From the NCBI GenBank assembly GCA_036504595.1, contig DASXUX010000010.1, forward strand, positions 1 through 64,000: a stretch of DNA of 64,000 nt, given 5' to 3'. This DNA comes from DASXUX01 sp036504595 (GTDB taxonomy: Bacteria; Planctomycetota; SZUA-567; H5-PLA8). Under the pieces are notes generated by a model. The model was not told the DNA's origin, did not search any database, and was given only the letters and a program-made list of their open reading frames with translations. The position numbers and the translations under genes were made by a program. Below, one piece after another: positions 19,185 through 28,007 of this stretch; the stretch's first letter is position 1, and each line of letters opens with the position of its first letter.

Positions 19185-19745
19185 TCACATTCGTGGCACC
19201 ATGGTTGCCGGGTTTCCGATTGCGGTCGCCTGGGCAGGAACGTCACGACCGACCACCGCACATGCAGCTACAGTAGCGTTGTTTCCGACCTCAATGCCGC
19301 TGCCAATCACAGAGAACGCTCCGATAAACGCCCCACTTCGGAGGACAACCTTGCCGGCACGGAACTGGTCCACCCGGAACTCGTGCGTCAGAATGCGCGC
19401 GCCCATGCCGATGAAGACCTGGTCCTCGATCGTCAGTAATTGCGGGAACAACGGATCAATCCACGCACTCGCGGAAATATAAACGTTGTTGCCGATCTTC
19501 GCGCCCAGGCGACGCAGATACCACAGCTTCGGACCGTTCCATGGCAATCGCAGGAGCGTCTCCAGCCAGAAGCCACGCCACGCCAGCCGAAACACTGCGA
19601 GCGGTGATTGTTCGCAGAAGCAGAACCCCGTCGGCAAGGCCGGATGACACGTCGGTTCGACAAATACGCGCTCCGGTGTTTTTCCCGTCAAGAACGCCGC
19701 GAGGCGTTGATGCGCCGAAGCGGGATTTGCGGTTTGAGTAGTCAT
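19185..19745 (-). CDS. Left-handed beta-helix (hexapeptide) acyltransferase
   Basis: Protein of 186 aa, last gene of the lipid operon. The C-terminal half (from about residue 85) has the isoleucine-patch repeats of the hexapeptide transferase fold, for example IGNNVYISASAWIDP, IGMGARILTHEF, IGSGIEVGNNATVAACAVV and the closing AIGNPATMVPRM. This is the pattern of CysE/NodL/maltose-acetyltransferase-like O- or N-acetyltransferases that use acetyl-CoA or an acyl carrier; the His in the THEF segment is the likely catalytic base. The N-terminal 80 residues contain paired Cys (FCFCEQ). The start codon overlaps the preceding radical SAM gene's stop (ATGA). Role inferred: acylation of an amine or hydroxyl on the pathway product, perhaps the amine made by the upstream aminotransferase. 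Confidence 0.82.
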   Translation of the reverse strand: MTTQTANPASAHQRLAAFLTGKTPERVFVEPTCHPALPTGFCFCEQSPLAVFRLAWRGFWLETLLRLPWNGPKLWYLRRLGAKIGNNVYISASAWIDPLFPQLLTIEDQVFIGMGARILTHEFRVDQFRAGKVVLRSGAFIGAFSVIGSGIEVGNNATVAACAVVGRDVPAQATAIGNPATMVPRM

Positions 19746-20899
19746 CGGGTTTGCCTCGCACTGGTTGGTATTATTGCGCGCATATATCCGGGCATCTCAC
19801 CGGCTTGGTAGTCAGACATCCTGAACTGGTCCAAATCGCGGCCGAGACAACGACAGGACGGTGTCCGGAAACATCGCTGCATTCGGCTCAGCACGTCAGC
19901 GGCTCCTTCGCGATACACGTTCCCGAATGAAACCGGCGCCAGGTCGCAAGGGAAGACCTCGCCATTGGTAGCCACATAGAGAAAACTGAAACCAGCTTGG
20001 CAACCCAGAAAATCCGGACTCTCAAGAAAGGCCATCGCAGAGACCTTCGGACTCCTGGCATCCGATAATGATATTCGATGCGCCGCCGCCAGGATTTCCC
20101 GCTCCGCCGGATTCAGTTCGCCACAGTTCCGGCTAGCGCGCACTGGAATCATGTCGAGCAGCATGATGTCGTGAACACGTAATGTTGAGCAGTAGTCTAA
20201 GAATTGGTGTAATCCATCATCCCGCAGGAGCGACGGTTCGACGACCGCCTGTACCGCCGTGTACAATCCAGCATCGCGACATGCTGAAATGGCCTGGATG
20301 GCATCGTCAAACGCACCCATGCGCCCGCGCATCTTATCGTGTTCGCCCGCATCAAAGTGATCAAGGCTAATATAGGCGGCGCCCAACCCCGCCACACGCA
20401 GTTTCCGCGCGCATTCAACCGTGAGGCCATCGCCCGCCGAGAACAGGATCGTTGCGATCTGTGGCGCGCAAGCCGCGACGAGCGCGGCAAGATCAGATCG
20501 TTGCAGCGGTTCTCCACCCGTGAATGCGATGCACACAGTTCCGGCCTCGCGTAGTTGCACGATGAGATCCTGCAGATTCTCTAAGGGGGGCGTACAGGGT
20601 TCTGTTGAGAGATTCGAGCATCGCGCGCAGCGATTTCGACAGATGTCCGTCACAGAAATGTGAGCCACAAGTGGCACTGCTTCGCCACGACTAAGCCTAA
20701 CCAGGCCGCGTAGGTATCGACGGTATGCCAGCGTTCCCACCGGCGGACAGTACGGGTGCAGCCATGTACCGGTTCCGGCAGTTGCAGGCCTGGTAAGCCG
20801 AAGTCCTTTTAGCAGTGCCCAGGAAAGACGTGGCGGCAGCGTCCATGCCTCATAGCAGCTCAAGCCCCGCAACATTGCCCGAAAGCGCCCGAGCGACAT
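19742..20899 (-). CDS. Radical SAM protein with SPASM-like C-terminus
   Basis: Protein of 385 aa. The AdoMet radical cluster motif is C87-RNR-C91-AR-C94, followed by the GGEPL motif that binds AdoMet (AFTGGEPLQRSDL). The C-terminal part (GEVFPCDL, FGNVYREG, RTPSCRCLG) resembles a reduced SPASM/twitch domain that would hold an auxiliary iron-sulfur cluster. I start it at the ATG at 20899, which overlaps the aminotransferase stop as TGATG and has AAGGGA upstream; the open frame extends to 20941. The N-terminal 80 residues are an extra segment of unknown role. Substrate unknown; the operon context points to a lipid or acyl intermediate rather than a peptide, since no precursor peptide is visible. 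Confidence 0.85.
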   Translation of the reverse strand: MSLGRFRAMLRGLSCYEAWTLPPRLSWALLKGLRLTRPATAGTGTWLHPYCPPVGTLAYRRYLRGLVRLSRGEAVPLVAHISVTDICRNRCARCSNLSTEPCTPPLENLQDLIVQLREAGTVCIAFTGGEPLQRSDLAALVAACAPQIATILFSAGDGLTVECARKLRVAGLGAAYISLDHFDAGEHDKMRGRMGAFDDAIQAISACRDAGLYTAVQAVVEPSLLRDDGLHQFLDYCSTLRVHDIMLLDMIPVRASRNCGELNPAEREILAAAHRISLSDARSPKVSAMAFLESPDFLGCQAGFSFLYVATNGEVFPCDLAPVSFGNVYREGAADVLSRMQRCFRTPSCRCLGRDLDQFRMSDYQAGEMPGYMRAIIPTSARQTR

Positions 20900-22233
20900 C
20901 AGCGTTTTCCCTTCTGCAGTCGATGCCAGAACGCTTGCCATACGGCGGCATTATGCGAGGGAATGCGCTCAAGGACGTGATCGAGAGCACTGACGAAACG
21001 CTGTGCATCGTCGGTGTTAATTATCAGCGGGGGCTCGAAGCGTAATACGCCATGCGCCAGGCTGCACACTTCGGCTAGTATGCCGTTCTCGGAGAGCAAT
21101 TTCGCCGCAACAACATGCGCGAGTAATCCGGCGCGAGCCCAGCCAGGGATGGCATGCATCAGCAGTCCTGACGGTGCATTGAATTCGACGCCGATGAGCA
21201 GGCCGCGTCCGCGGACGCTTTTGATAATAAGGTGGCGGCCGGCCAATTCACGTAACCGACTCAGCGTGTATTCGCCGAGCTGATCGGCGCGCGCCGCAAG
21301 ATCCTCCGATTCGATGACATCCAGAGTTTCCAGTCCTGCTACCATCGCCAGGTGGCCGCCGGCGAAGGTGGACGAATTCAGGCGGCATCGCTGGGCAGTC
21401 CCGAAGCCCCGAGACCAGATCTCTGCCGACATCAGCGTCGCGGCGACCGGAACCAGTCCGCCACTGAGCCCCTTTCCAAGTACCAGTATGTCAGGAATCA
21501 CTTCAGAAAATGGCGTGGCGAAAAGACGCCCAGTCCTTCCGAAACCCGTTTGGATCTCGTCTACGATCAATAGACAACCGTGCGTGCGGCAAACGCATTC
21601 AGCGTTGCGCAAGTAGTTCTTGTCGGGTACGCGAATGCCGCCTTCCGCCTGGATGGGCTCGACAATAAATGCCGCTGGCGACTTTTCTGCGCAGACTTTA
21701 TCGAGAGCAGTAAGGTCGCCGAACTCCACGTGCGTGCTGTCTGCGTCGCATCCGTAGAGCTGCCTTGCGTCCGTGTCCATCAGCGACATGGCGCCGACCG
21801 ATAGGCCATGATATGCGCCGGTGCAGGAGATGATGTGGCGCCGACCCGTGGCAGCACGTGCGGCCTTTATGGCCACGTCAACAGCCTCTGCCCCGCTGTT
21901 GGCGAACGTCGTCCTGCAGAGGCTCGGATGCGTACAGCGCGTGAGTCGTGCAGCCAGAGCTCCGATGGCCATTGGCGCGTCAACGTTGAGCATGGATGGC
22001 ATTTGGCTTTTCAACGCCTGATGGAGCGCACCGATGACGCGCGGATGATTGTGGCCAATGTTGTGCACGCCGAAGCCGGCAAGGCAGTCCAGGTACTCGG
22101 CGCCCGTTTCGTCGTAAAGGCGCGTACCCGAGGCTCGCGTGAAACACCGGCCGAAGTCGAGCGTTTCCAGCAGTGTGATGAACTCGGGATTGACGAACTC
22201 CCGCCAGAGCCGGTGGCCCTCGTCGCGATTCAT
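20899..22233 (-). CDS. Class III PLP-dependent aminotransferase
   Basis: Protein of 444 aa with a complete class III (acetylornithine/GABA aminotransferase-type) signature. It has NSGAEAVDVAIKAAR for phosphate binding, D225 in LLIVDEIQTGFGRTG contacting the pyridine nitrogen, and K254 in LVLGKGLSGG as the Schiff-base lysine. It should transfer an amino group onto an aldehyde or ketone, or in the reverse direction. The ATG at 22233 overlaps the stop of the membrane-protein gene (ATGA); the frame extends upstream to 22326 without a better start. Within this operon it could introduce an amine on a lipid head or tail, giving the downstream acyltransferase a substrate. It is not next to any amino-acid biosynthesis gene. 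Confidence 0.88.
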   Translation of the reverse strand: MNRDEGHRLWREFVNPEFITLLETLDFGRCFTRASGTRLYDETGAEYLDCLAGFGVHNIGHNHPRVIGALHQALKSQMPSMLNVDAPMAIGALAARLTRCTHPSLCRTTFANSGAEAVDVAIKAARAATGRRHIISCTGAYHGLSVGAMSLMDTDARQLYGCDADSTHVEFGDLTALDKVCAEKSPAAFIVEPIQAEGGIRVPDKNYLRNAECVCRTHGCLLIVDEIQTGFGRTGRLFATPFSEVIPDILVLGKGLSGGLVPVAATLMSAEIWSRGFGTAQRCRLNSSTFAGGHLAMVAGLETLDVIESEDLAARADQLGEYTLSRLRELAGRHLIIKSVRGRGLLIGVEFNAPSGLLMHAIPGWARAGLLAHVVAAKLLSENGILAEVCSLAHGVLRFEPPLIINTDDAQRFVSALDHVLERIPSHNAAVWQAFWHRLQKGKR

Positions 22234-23162
22234 GGCGTCTGGTCCTTCGCGAAGAGACCATGGCGGAAGATCCAAAGCACAGCAGCCACGGCGAGCACTC
22301 CAAGCAGTTCCGTGATTTCCTCCCAAAAACCGAACCAGACAAGATTATCGCGGAAGGCGGCAAACAGAATCAGCCGCAGGTATCCGAACAGAAGAAAACC
22401 GAGTCCGCCTGCGGTGAAGAATTTCGCGCGCTCTAAATTGCCGCCTCGCTGGCCCAGCAGAAGAACGAACGCTACCAGAAACATCGCGCTCGCGGCAACT
22501 GGGCAGAAGCGGAGCTCGTACCACTGCAGCGGAAGCGGGTGCACATAGTTGTACGCCGCGACATTGAAGATGGAGGTGTTGTACGAGACCCGGCAGGGCA
22601 CCGCGCAAAGCGGCAGCGCAGCCATCACGATCAGAGCGGGAACGACAATCTGAAAAACACGTCTTAACCCACATGGCACGTCTGCGTGCTTTGCGCACCG
22701 TTTACAAATGTTTAACGCTGCACATTTTCGTTCGGAATCGCTCAGGCTCAAAATACGTCTGTCCACCGCGTCAAAAAAAGCCAGCGTTCCGGCGGCAAGC
22801 GCCAGCACCATGCCGTAGCTGTGGGCATACTCGATCCAGAGATTGGTCAGGACGGAACAGTAGTCCAGAGCACAGGCAAACTCGCCGGCGAAGAAGAAGA
22901 GCATGGACCACTGCAGGGCGACCAGATCGGGTGCGCGCTGCTTGCGCAGAACCCAAGCCAGCGCGAGCGAAAGAATCATGTACGTTGGCTTAACAACAAA
23001 GCCGCTGAGCACCGCAGCCCACTGCTCATGCCTGGGCGAGGCACGAAATGCGATCGGTCCCGGATCGGGCGCCGCTGCGCCAGTCGCGAGATAGAACACC
23101 ACCGGCGCCGCGCCGAACGCGAGCAGCAAGATTAATATGCCTGCAGCGCCAGCCTTCCTCAT
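22230..23162 (-). CDS. Multi-pass membrane protein of the lipid operon, unknown family
   Basis: Protein of 310 aa with about seven or eight hydrophobic segments, beginning with an N-terminal helix (GILILLLAFGAAPVVFYLA). A hydrophilic loop in the middle is Cys-rich (SERKCAALNICKRCAKHADVPCG) and might bind a metal. The start at 23162 overlaps the stop of the Tes-like gene as ATGA, and its stop overlaps the aminotransferase start the same way, so all three are translationally coupled. I do not recognise the family. A transporter, flippase or membrane platform for the pathway is possible; no motif proves any of these. Confidence 0.7.
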   Translation of the reverse strand: MRKAGAAGILILLLAFGAAPVVFYLATGAAAPDPGPIAFRASPRHEQWAAVLSGFVVKPTYMILSLALAWVLRKQRAPDLVALQWSMLFFFAGEFACALDYCSVLTNLWIEYAHSYGMVLALAAGTLAFFDAVDRRILSLSDSERKCAALNICKRCAKHADVPCGLRRVFQIVVPALIVMAALPLCAVPCRVSYNTSIFNVAAYNYVHPLPLQWYELRFCPVAASAMFLVAFVLLLGQRGGNLERAKFFTAGGLGFLLFGYLRLILFAAFRDNLVWFGFWEEITELLGVLAVAAVLWIFRHGLFAKDQTP

Positions 23163-24550
23163 ACGCAGACATTCCTTCGTCGCAAGACGTTGTTGACGCA
23201 CACAGGAATCAGCGACCCATCCGGCTGCGGGTATGCGTTGCAGCACTTCCGCACGCGAGCGAGATCAAACGTGTCTGCGTCTTGGAACGCGTGAATGAAA
23301 ATGGATTTCATGCGGCGTTCGGATTGCGCGAAGGCTTTTCGCGGATCAAAGCAACTGCAGTTGCTGGAGAGTTCGCGCAGAATCTCGCTGAGCACCTTCA
23401 TTACCGCCGGCGCATCGGGGGCGGCGCCCGCCGGCCCACTCCACAGTTCGTAGATCATCTCCTTCAGTCGCGCGTGCTCGTCCGCGTCGAGCCCGAAGAT
23501 GGTGCGATTGGCGAGAGCATCAAGCATTGTGCTCGCGTGAATCAGCCGATTTACAGAAGCAGCATTGCCGTCTTTCAGCATCAAGTAAAAGGCGAGCGAG
23601 AAACAGAGCGGATGACTGCACGGAAGCGGCAAAAAGTCTTCAGCACGAACGCTTGGATGGCGTGCGGCGCCCAGGGCCACGACGACGTCCGGCAGAGTCA
23701 TCCTTTTCGGAATGCTGACAGCAGCGCCTCTTCCGACAAACGCCATCGGCTGCAGCATGAGGCTGACGACGTGCTCGTGGTTGAACAGGTAATCGAGCAT
23801 CGGCCGGAACTGATCATCGTTCACGCTGGCGGCAACCGTCATTGCCAGCGACGTGGTGACACCCAATTCGCCAAGAAGCTCCAGGATTCTCCGCTTCTCA
23901 TCCAGCAACGCTCGTCCACGCAGCCTCGTATATGCGTGCTCGGAGAACCCGTCGCATTGCAGCGAGACGACCACGTTCCTCGCGCGTAGCTCGCGGGCAA
24001 GATGCGCATCCTTTAGCAGACGCAGACCATTCGTGGAGACGCTGACGCGAATGATGCCGGGCCGATTGAGCGCCATGTCGATCAACTGAAGCAACTGCGG
24101 GTGCAAGAGCGGTTCTCCGCCAGAGATGTTCAGTACGTCAATCTGACGCTCGGCGCGGATGAGCGAGTCGAGCAGATGCGAGAACTCGTCGGGAGTCATG
24201 TCGCGCGTATGTCCGGCATCGACAAGGCAGATTGGACAGGCGAGGTCGCAACGCCCCGTGATCTCAACGATCGGCATGCAGAGGTGCTGTTCATGACGCG
24301 CGCACATTCCGCACCCATCGGGACACGCCACGTCCGATTTTCCGGAAAACTCCTGTGGTGTCCACGCTGGCTTCACGTATCGCTGCGCAGCAAGATAGTT
24401 GTTCAAATTGCTTCGTATGGGAACACGTACCAGACCATGCTCAGTGCAGAACTTTTCAAACGCGACCTCGCCTCTTTCGGAAATGATCTTCGTCGGGACC
24501 ATTGCCTTGCAGACGGGGCACGTGGAAGTGGTCTGGCCAAGCGTGCTCAT
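23159..24550 (-). CDS. Tes-like radical SAM protein 1 (tetraether-synthase type)
   Basis: Protein of 463 aa. Layout matches the Tes/MJ0619-type radical SAM family, whose archaeal members join lipid chains by C-C bonds to make membrane-spanning tetraethers. It has an N-terminal zinc-ribbon-like segment (C11-PV-C14, C35), a linker with C76-x3-C80-x2-C83-x2-H86-x4-C91 that would bind extra clusters or metal, and then the radical SAM cluster C101-DLA-C105-PI-C108 with ISGGEPLLHP. Further Cys lie near the C-terminus (NCSCFD, KCCNAYP). The start is the ATG at 24550, which overlaps the stop of the next radical SAM gene (TGATG). Its presence in an operon with fatty-acid synthesis genes supports a lipid substrate. 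Family assignment is by motif layout; substrate and product are inferred. Confidence 0.75.
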   Translation of the reverse strand: MSTLGQTTSTCPVCKAMVPTKIISERGEVAFEKFCTEHGLVRVPIRSNLNNYLAAQRYVKPAWTPQEFSGKSDVACPDGCGMCARHEQHLCMPIVEITGRCDLACPICLVDAGHTRDMTPDEFSHLLDSLIRAERQIDVLNISGGEPLLHPQLLQLIDMALNRPGIIRVSVSTNGLRLLKDAHLARELRARNVVVSLQCDGFSEHAYTRLRGRALLDEKRRILELLGELGVTTSLAMTVAASVNDDQFRPMLDYLFNHEHVVSLMLQPMAFVGRGAAVSIPKRMTLPDVVVALGAARHPSVRAEDFLPLPCSHPLCFSLAFYLMLKDGNAASVNRLIHASTMLDALANRTIFGLDADEHARLKEMIYELWSGPAGAAPDAPAVMKVLSEILRELSSNCSCFDPRKAFAQSERRMKSIFIHAFQDADTFDLARVRKCCNAYPQPDGSLIPVCVNNVLRRRNVCV

Positions 24551-25563
24551 CAGCGAGGCCTCACGGATTGATAGAACTCGCGCAACTGACGCAGTCGCGG
24601 CGGCATGAACATGCTTTCGGCGAAACCACGACACGACGTCCAACACTGATTGCACGAGCGCGTCCGCTGAACCTGGTACAATCGATCTCGAATCTGGAGC
24701 ACGTCATCCCGCAAAATGTTGCCGACCGGTTCGTCGATGGTCTCGGTGCAGCGCGCAACATCTCCGCGATGATCGATGTTGAGCAGCAAACGGCCAGACT
24801 GGCAGTTTCCGATGCCGCCTTCGGCGATGGCCTGGTCCAGGTGCTCAATGTACGTCGTCAGCGTGACGAATTCGGGATAGCGGCGCTTCAGTTCCAACAG
24901 ATGTGCCGAAACCGCGGCGCCCGGCGTGCGACGCGCCTTTGCGCCGCGATTCCACGAGTACAGGTTCACCATGTACGTGACGCCGATTTCACGGGAGAGC
25001 TTTATTAATGGCTCGATTTCCTCGAGATTGTCGTCCATTAGCACGCTGATCATGTGAACGCGATTACGCCGGTCTTTGCGATGTTTCAGCAGAAGCTCGA
25101 GCGCGTTTACCGCACGTTTCCACGATCCCGGAGCGCCACGTTGCGCATCGTGCTTCGCCTCGTTTGCGTAATCCACCGAAACGGAGATTTCCTGCAAGCC
25201 GGCCTTCTGGATCTCACGCGCGCGGGCGTCGTCCACGAACCAGCCATTCGTGATCAAAATCGGGAAGTGATCGGCGGCCTTCAAAATCCGTATGACCTCG
25301 CAGAGGTCGTCGCGAATGAGGGGTTCGCCTCCGGCCAGGGAGATGATCAGCGTACCGAGTCGGCCGAGTTGCGCGCCAATGTGCCGGATCTGGTCCAGGG
25401 TGAGTTCTTCGGCGGCGGCGTGTTCAGTCTTCCAAAAGTCGCAAATCTGGCACTTGAAGTTGCAGCGATACGTAAGTTGCAGATTGCAGTGAATGAACCG
25501 CCGTGTGAGGAATCCCCAAGCAAGGCGCAGACTGCGATACTGATAGTTGAGTTCGCCGCCCAC
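24550..25563 (-). CDS. Radical SAM/SPASM protein
   Basis: Protein of 337 aa. The cluster motif is C34-NFK-C38-QI-C41, then LAGGEPLIRDDL. The C-terminal SPASM-like part includes GNCQSGRL, GDVARCTE, VGNILRDD and CNQCWTSCRG, enough Cys for one or two auxiliary clusters. The start is a GTG at 25563, three bases after the stop of the upstream gene, with GGGGAG about 8 bases before it. The overall pattern is that of PqqE/MoaA-like SPASM proteins that oxidise C-H bonds, but no peptide substrate gene is present. Within the operon it is flanked by other radical SAM genes on both sides. Confidence 0.84.
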   Translation of the reverse strand: MGGELNYQYRSLRLAWGFLTRRFIHCNLQLTYRCNFKCQICDFWKTEHAAAEELTLDQIRHIGAQLGRLGTLIISLAGGEPLIRDDLCEVIRILKAADHFPILITNGWFVDDARAREIQKAGLQEISVSVDYANEAKHDAQRGAPGSWKRAVNALELLLKHRKDRRNRVHMISVLMDDNLEEIEPLIKLSREIGVTYMVNLYSWNRGAKARRTPGAAVSAHLLELKRRYPEFVTLTTYIEHLDQAIAEGGIGNCQSGRLLLNIDHRGDVARCTETIDEPVGNILRDDVLQIRDRLYQVQRTRSCNQCWTSCRGFAESMFMPPRLRQLREFYQSVRPR

Positions 25564-25566
25564 AGT

Positions 25567-26580
25567 TCAAGCTCCCCAGTTTCTCAGTTCGCGCAATGCC
25601 GCGACGGGGTGTCGCTGAAGCAGCGAGGCGCCCATGTGGCAGAAGATGTGGCAGCAGTTGCCGCATTTCGGGATCTCACCACACGTCGCGCGCGCCTGCT
25701 TTAACGCGAGCAGATAATCGCCTGCTTCCAGCACGTTGATTTCGGCACACTTGGTCTCAAGGCACGGATAATAGAGTCTCCCATCCGGCCGGATCACCGG
25801 CATAAGAAGCGGGTAACACTGGAATTTTGTGAAGTATTTGATTCCGATCAGATACTGCTCCACCCCGAGAATTGCGCCACCGGCGCGCTTCGCGAGTCTA
25901 ACTTTGTCGATCAGTTCCTCGTACTTTGCGTTCCCGATCAACGCTCGATTCGCCTCGGTGCCGAGAATCTCGGGGGAGACGTGAAAGCCAAGGCGATGCT
26001 CGACCGCAAAATTCAACACGCGCGCCACGTCGTCGAGATTGTCCGGCGTGGCCACCGTGCTCAAAGCCACGCTGTACCCATACTCTCTGCGATGTTCGAC
26101 CAGAAAGCGGAGTCCCTCAAGCAGCCTCTCCGCGCATTCCTTCGGGCGGCCAATCACCGCCGCAAGCGCGTCCGCGTTCAACGTATCGATGCCGACGATG
26201 ATCAGATCCGCGCTTCTCAGCACATCAATGCGCGACTGAATACTGATCGCCTTCGTGTTCAGCACGGTCTTGAATCGAAGGCGTTTCGCTTCACCGAGGA
26301 TCTCTCCAAGGTCTTCGCGAAGCAGCGGCTCTCCGCCGGTGATATCGAGCGTGTCGGACGCGCGGCGCAAAATGCCGAGCAGCCTCTTTGCCTCCGCCGT
26401 GGACAACTCGTGAATTCCCTCTTCCTGAAAGAAGCGTTTGCCGTCCCCATCACAGCAGTAGCGGCAATTCAGGTTGCAGCGGTGCGTGATGTCGTAGGAG
26501 AACAACAGTGGATACTGCGGCTGCCGGCCGAGCGCGACCGCTGGCAAGTTGCGAACGAAATTCAGGGCACCGTTGCTCAT
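25567..26580 (-). CDS. Radical SAM protein
   Basis: Protein of 337 aa. The cluster motif is C35-NLN-C39-RY-C42, followed by DITGGEPLLREDL. C-terminal Cys in YYPCLETKCAEIN and CGEIPKCGNCCHIFCHMG suggest an auxiliary cluster-binding region. The ATG at 26580 overlaps the stop of the second Tes-like gene (ATGA); a GTG at 26595 would be a longer alternative. It differs from the other two SPASM-type proteins in its N-terminal region, which suggests a separate reaction rather than a recent duplication. Substrate unknown. Confidence 0.83.
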   Translation of the reverse strand: MSNGALNFVRNLPAVALGRQPQYPLLFSYDITHRCNLNCRYCCDGDGKRFFQEEGIHELSTAEAKRLLGILRRASDTLDITGGEPLLREDLGEILGEAKRLRFKTVLNTKAISIQSRIDVLRSADLIIVGIDTLNADALAAVIGRPKECAERLLEGLRFLVEHRREYGYSVALSTVATPDNLDDVARVLNFAVEHRLGFHVSPEILGTEANRALIGNAKYEELIDKVRLAKRAGGAILGVEQYLIGIKYFTKFQCYPLLMPVIRPDGRLYYPCLETKCAEINVLEAGDYLLALKQARATCGEIPKCGNCCHIFCHMGASLLQRHPVAALRELRNWGA

Positions 26581-28007
26581 GCCCGGCCTCCGCACTCGCT
26601 GTTAACATAAAACCGGTCATCTTGCTGGCGGTAAAACAGATTGTACGTGCACGCGGGAATCAAGCGACCCGGTTGGGCCGGGACCAGGTCAGGACAGAGC
26701 ATTGCACGCGCACTGTCGAAGGTGTCCTCATCCATGTGGGCGTGAATGTAGACGGTGCGCACCGCAGATTCGGCAATGCGCTGTCGTTCAAATGCCGTCA
26801 AAGCACGATCTGCTGGAAAGAGTCGCTCAACGAAACGGCGCATGGCCTGAAGCGAATCGAGTTCCCCCCGCGCATAGAGTTGATCGATGATGCTGCGGAA
26901 AAAGTCGTCACCGTCGGCCAATCTGAGCAGGTACGAATCGTGCATCCTCGCCGCTATCTGGTCGCGTGGCGCCAAGCGCGTAAGCGGCAGCCATCGGTCG
27001 CCGTCCTTCAGCAAAAAACAGGTCAGGTAACAGAGCGGATGAGCGGACGGCCGGGAGAGAAAATCGTTGAACGTCAGCGTTCCTTTGGAAGAGGAGCTGA
27101 CGATTCGGGCGGCTTCGTCAACGGGAATGTGTTCACCGCGCGTGAAGCCGCCACCGCCCTGTCCGGTGTAGGTCATCGTCTGGATGGTGAGGCTCAGTAT
27201 TTGGTCATTCTGCCGCATCATTTGCAGCAGTCGCTCGCACACCGTCTCATTGGTGTTGCGAATCATCACGTTCAGCAACGTCATTCGAGCGCCAGCACGC
27301 GTGAGATTGTCTATCGCACGCAGTTTGACATCTACAAGATCGCGGCCATGAATTTTGATGCTGGTTTCCGCGTCGAGCGCGTGCAACGACAGAACCACGC
27401 AGACGCCAAGTTCCGCCAAACGCCGGCAGAAATCCATATCGTCTGCCAATCGGATGCCATTCGAATTCAGTGTGACGCGACCGATTTCCGGGCGCTTGCA
27501 GCATGCCAGCAGATCAAGGAGCTGCGGATGGAGTGTGGGTTCACCGCCCGTGACGTTGATCAGATCGACAGCACCGGAAGATTCGACCACCCAAGCGACG
27601 GTGCGCTGGAACTCCCCAACGGGCATGAAGAAGGTCTTGTCGGCGCGGTTGTACGTGAAACAGATCGGACACCGCAAGTTGCACGCATTTGTCACCGAAA
27701 TAACAGGCAACTGGCAAGGAGACGAATGCCAGGTGCAGGGACCACAATCGTGCGGGCAGCCGTGCTTCGGCGCATGAGCGTGCTTCAGCGGCGCGTGGTC
27801 CGGGAAGGCCTGAAGCACGTTGGCAAGATACCAAGCCTTGTCGGCGGCGATCAGCGCGGGTTCGTTGCGGCAGTCCGGGCAAAGAGCTTGCTGCCAGACC
27901 TTGTTGTCGCGGAAGAAGACGCGTGCGGGCACGGTTTCACGGCAACCACGGCACATGCCGCGTACTGTGCTGAAATACGTGTAATCGCGCTCTTCAAGCC
28001 GAGCCAT
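26577..28007 (-). CDS. Tes-like radical SAM protein 2 (tetraether-synthase type)
   Basis: Protein of 476 aa, a distant paralog of the product of 23159-24550. The N-terminal zinc-ribbon has four Cys (C19, C22, C43, C46). The middle motif is C84-PHD-C88-GP-C91-TW-H94-SSP-C98, and the radical SAM cluster is C109-NLR-C113-PI-C116 with NVTGGEPTLHPQL. The C-terminus carries RLIPACTYN, similar in position to SLIPVCVNN of the first copy. I prefer the ATG at 28007, which has GAGGA upstream; a GTG at 28028 is possible. It overlaps the end of the upstream hotdog gene by 14 bases. Two Tes-type enzymes in one operon suggest two successive or distinct C-C couplings, or a heterodimer. Confidence 0.75.
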   Translation of the reverse strand: MARLEERDYTYFSTVRGMCRGCRETVPARVFFRDNKVWQQALCPDCRNEPALIAADKAWYLANVLQAFPDHAPLKHAHAPKHGCPHDCGPCTWHSSPCQLPVISVTNACNLRCPICFTYNRADKTFFMPVGEFQRTVAWVVESSGAVDLINVTGGEPTLHPQLLDLLACCKRPEIGRVTLNSNGIRLADDMDFCRRLAELGVCVVLSLHALDAETSIKIHGRDLVDVKLRAIDNLTRAGARMTLLNVMIRNTNETVCERLLQMMRQNDQILSLTIQTMTYTGQGGGGFTRGEHIPVDEAARIVSSSSKGTLTFNDFLSRPSAHPLCYLTCFLLKDGDRWLPLTRLAPRDQIAARMHDSYLLRLADGDDFFRSIIDQLYARGELDSLQAMRRFVERLFPADRALTAFERQRIAESAVRTVYIHAHMDEDTFDSARAMLCPDLVPAQPGRLIPACTYNLFYRQQDDRFYVNSECGGRA

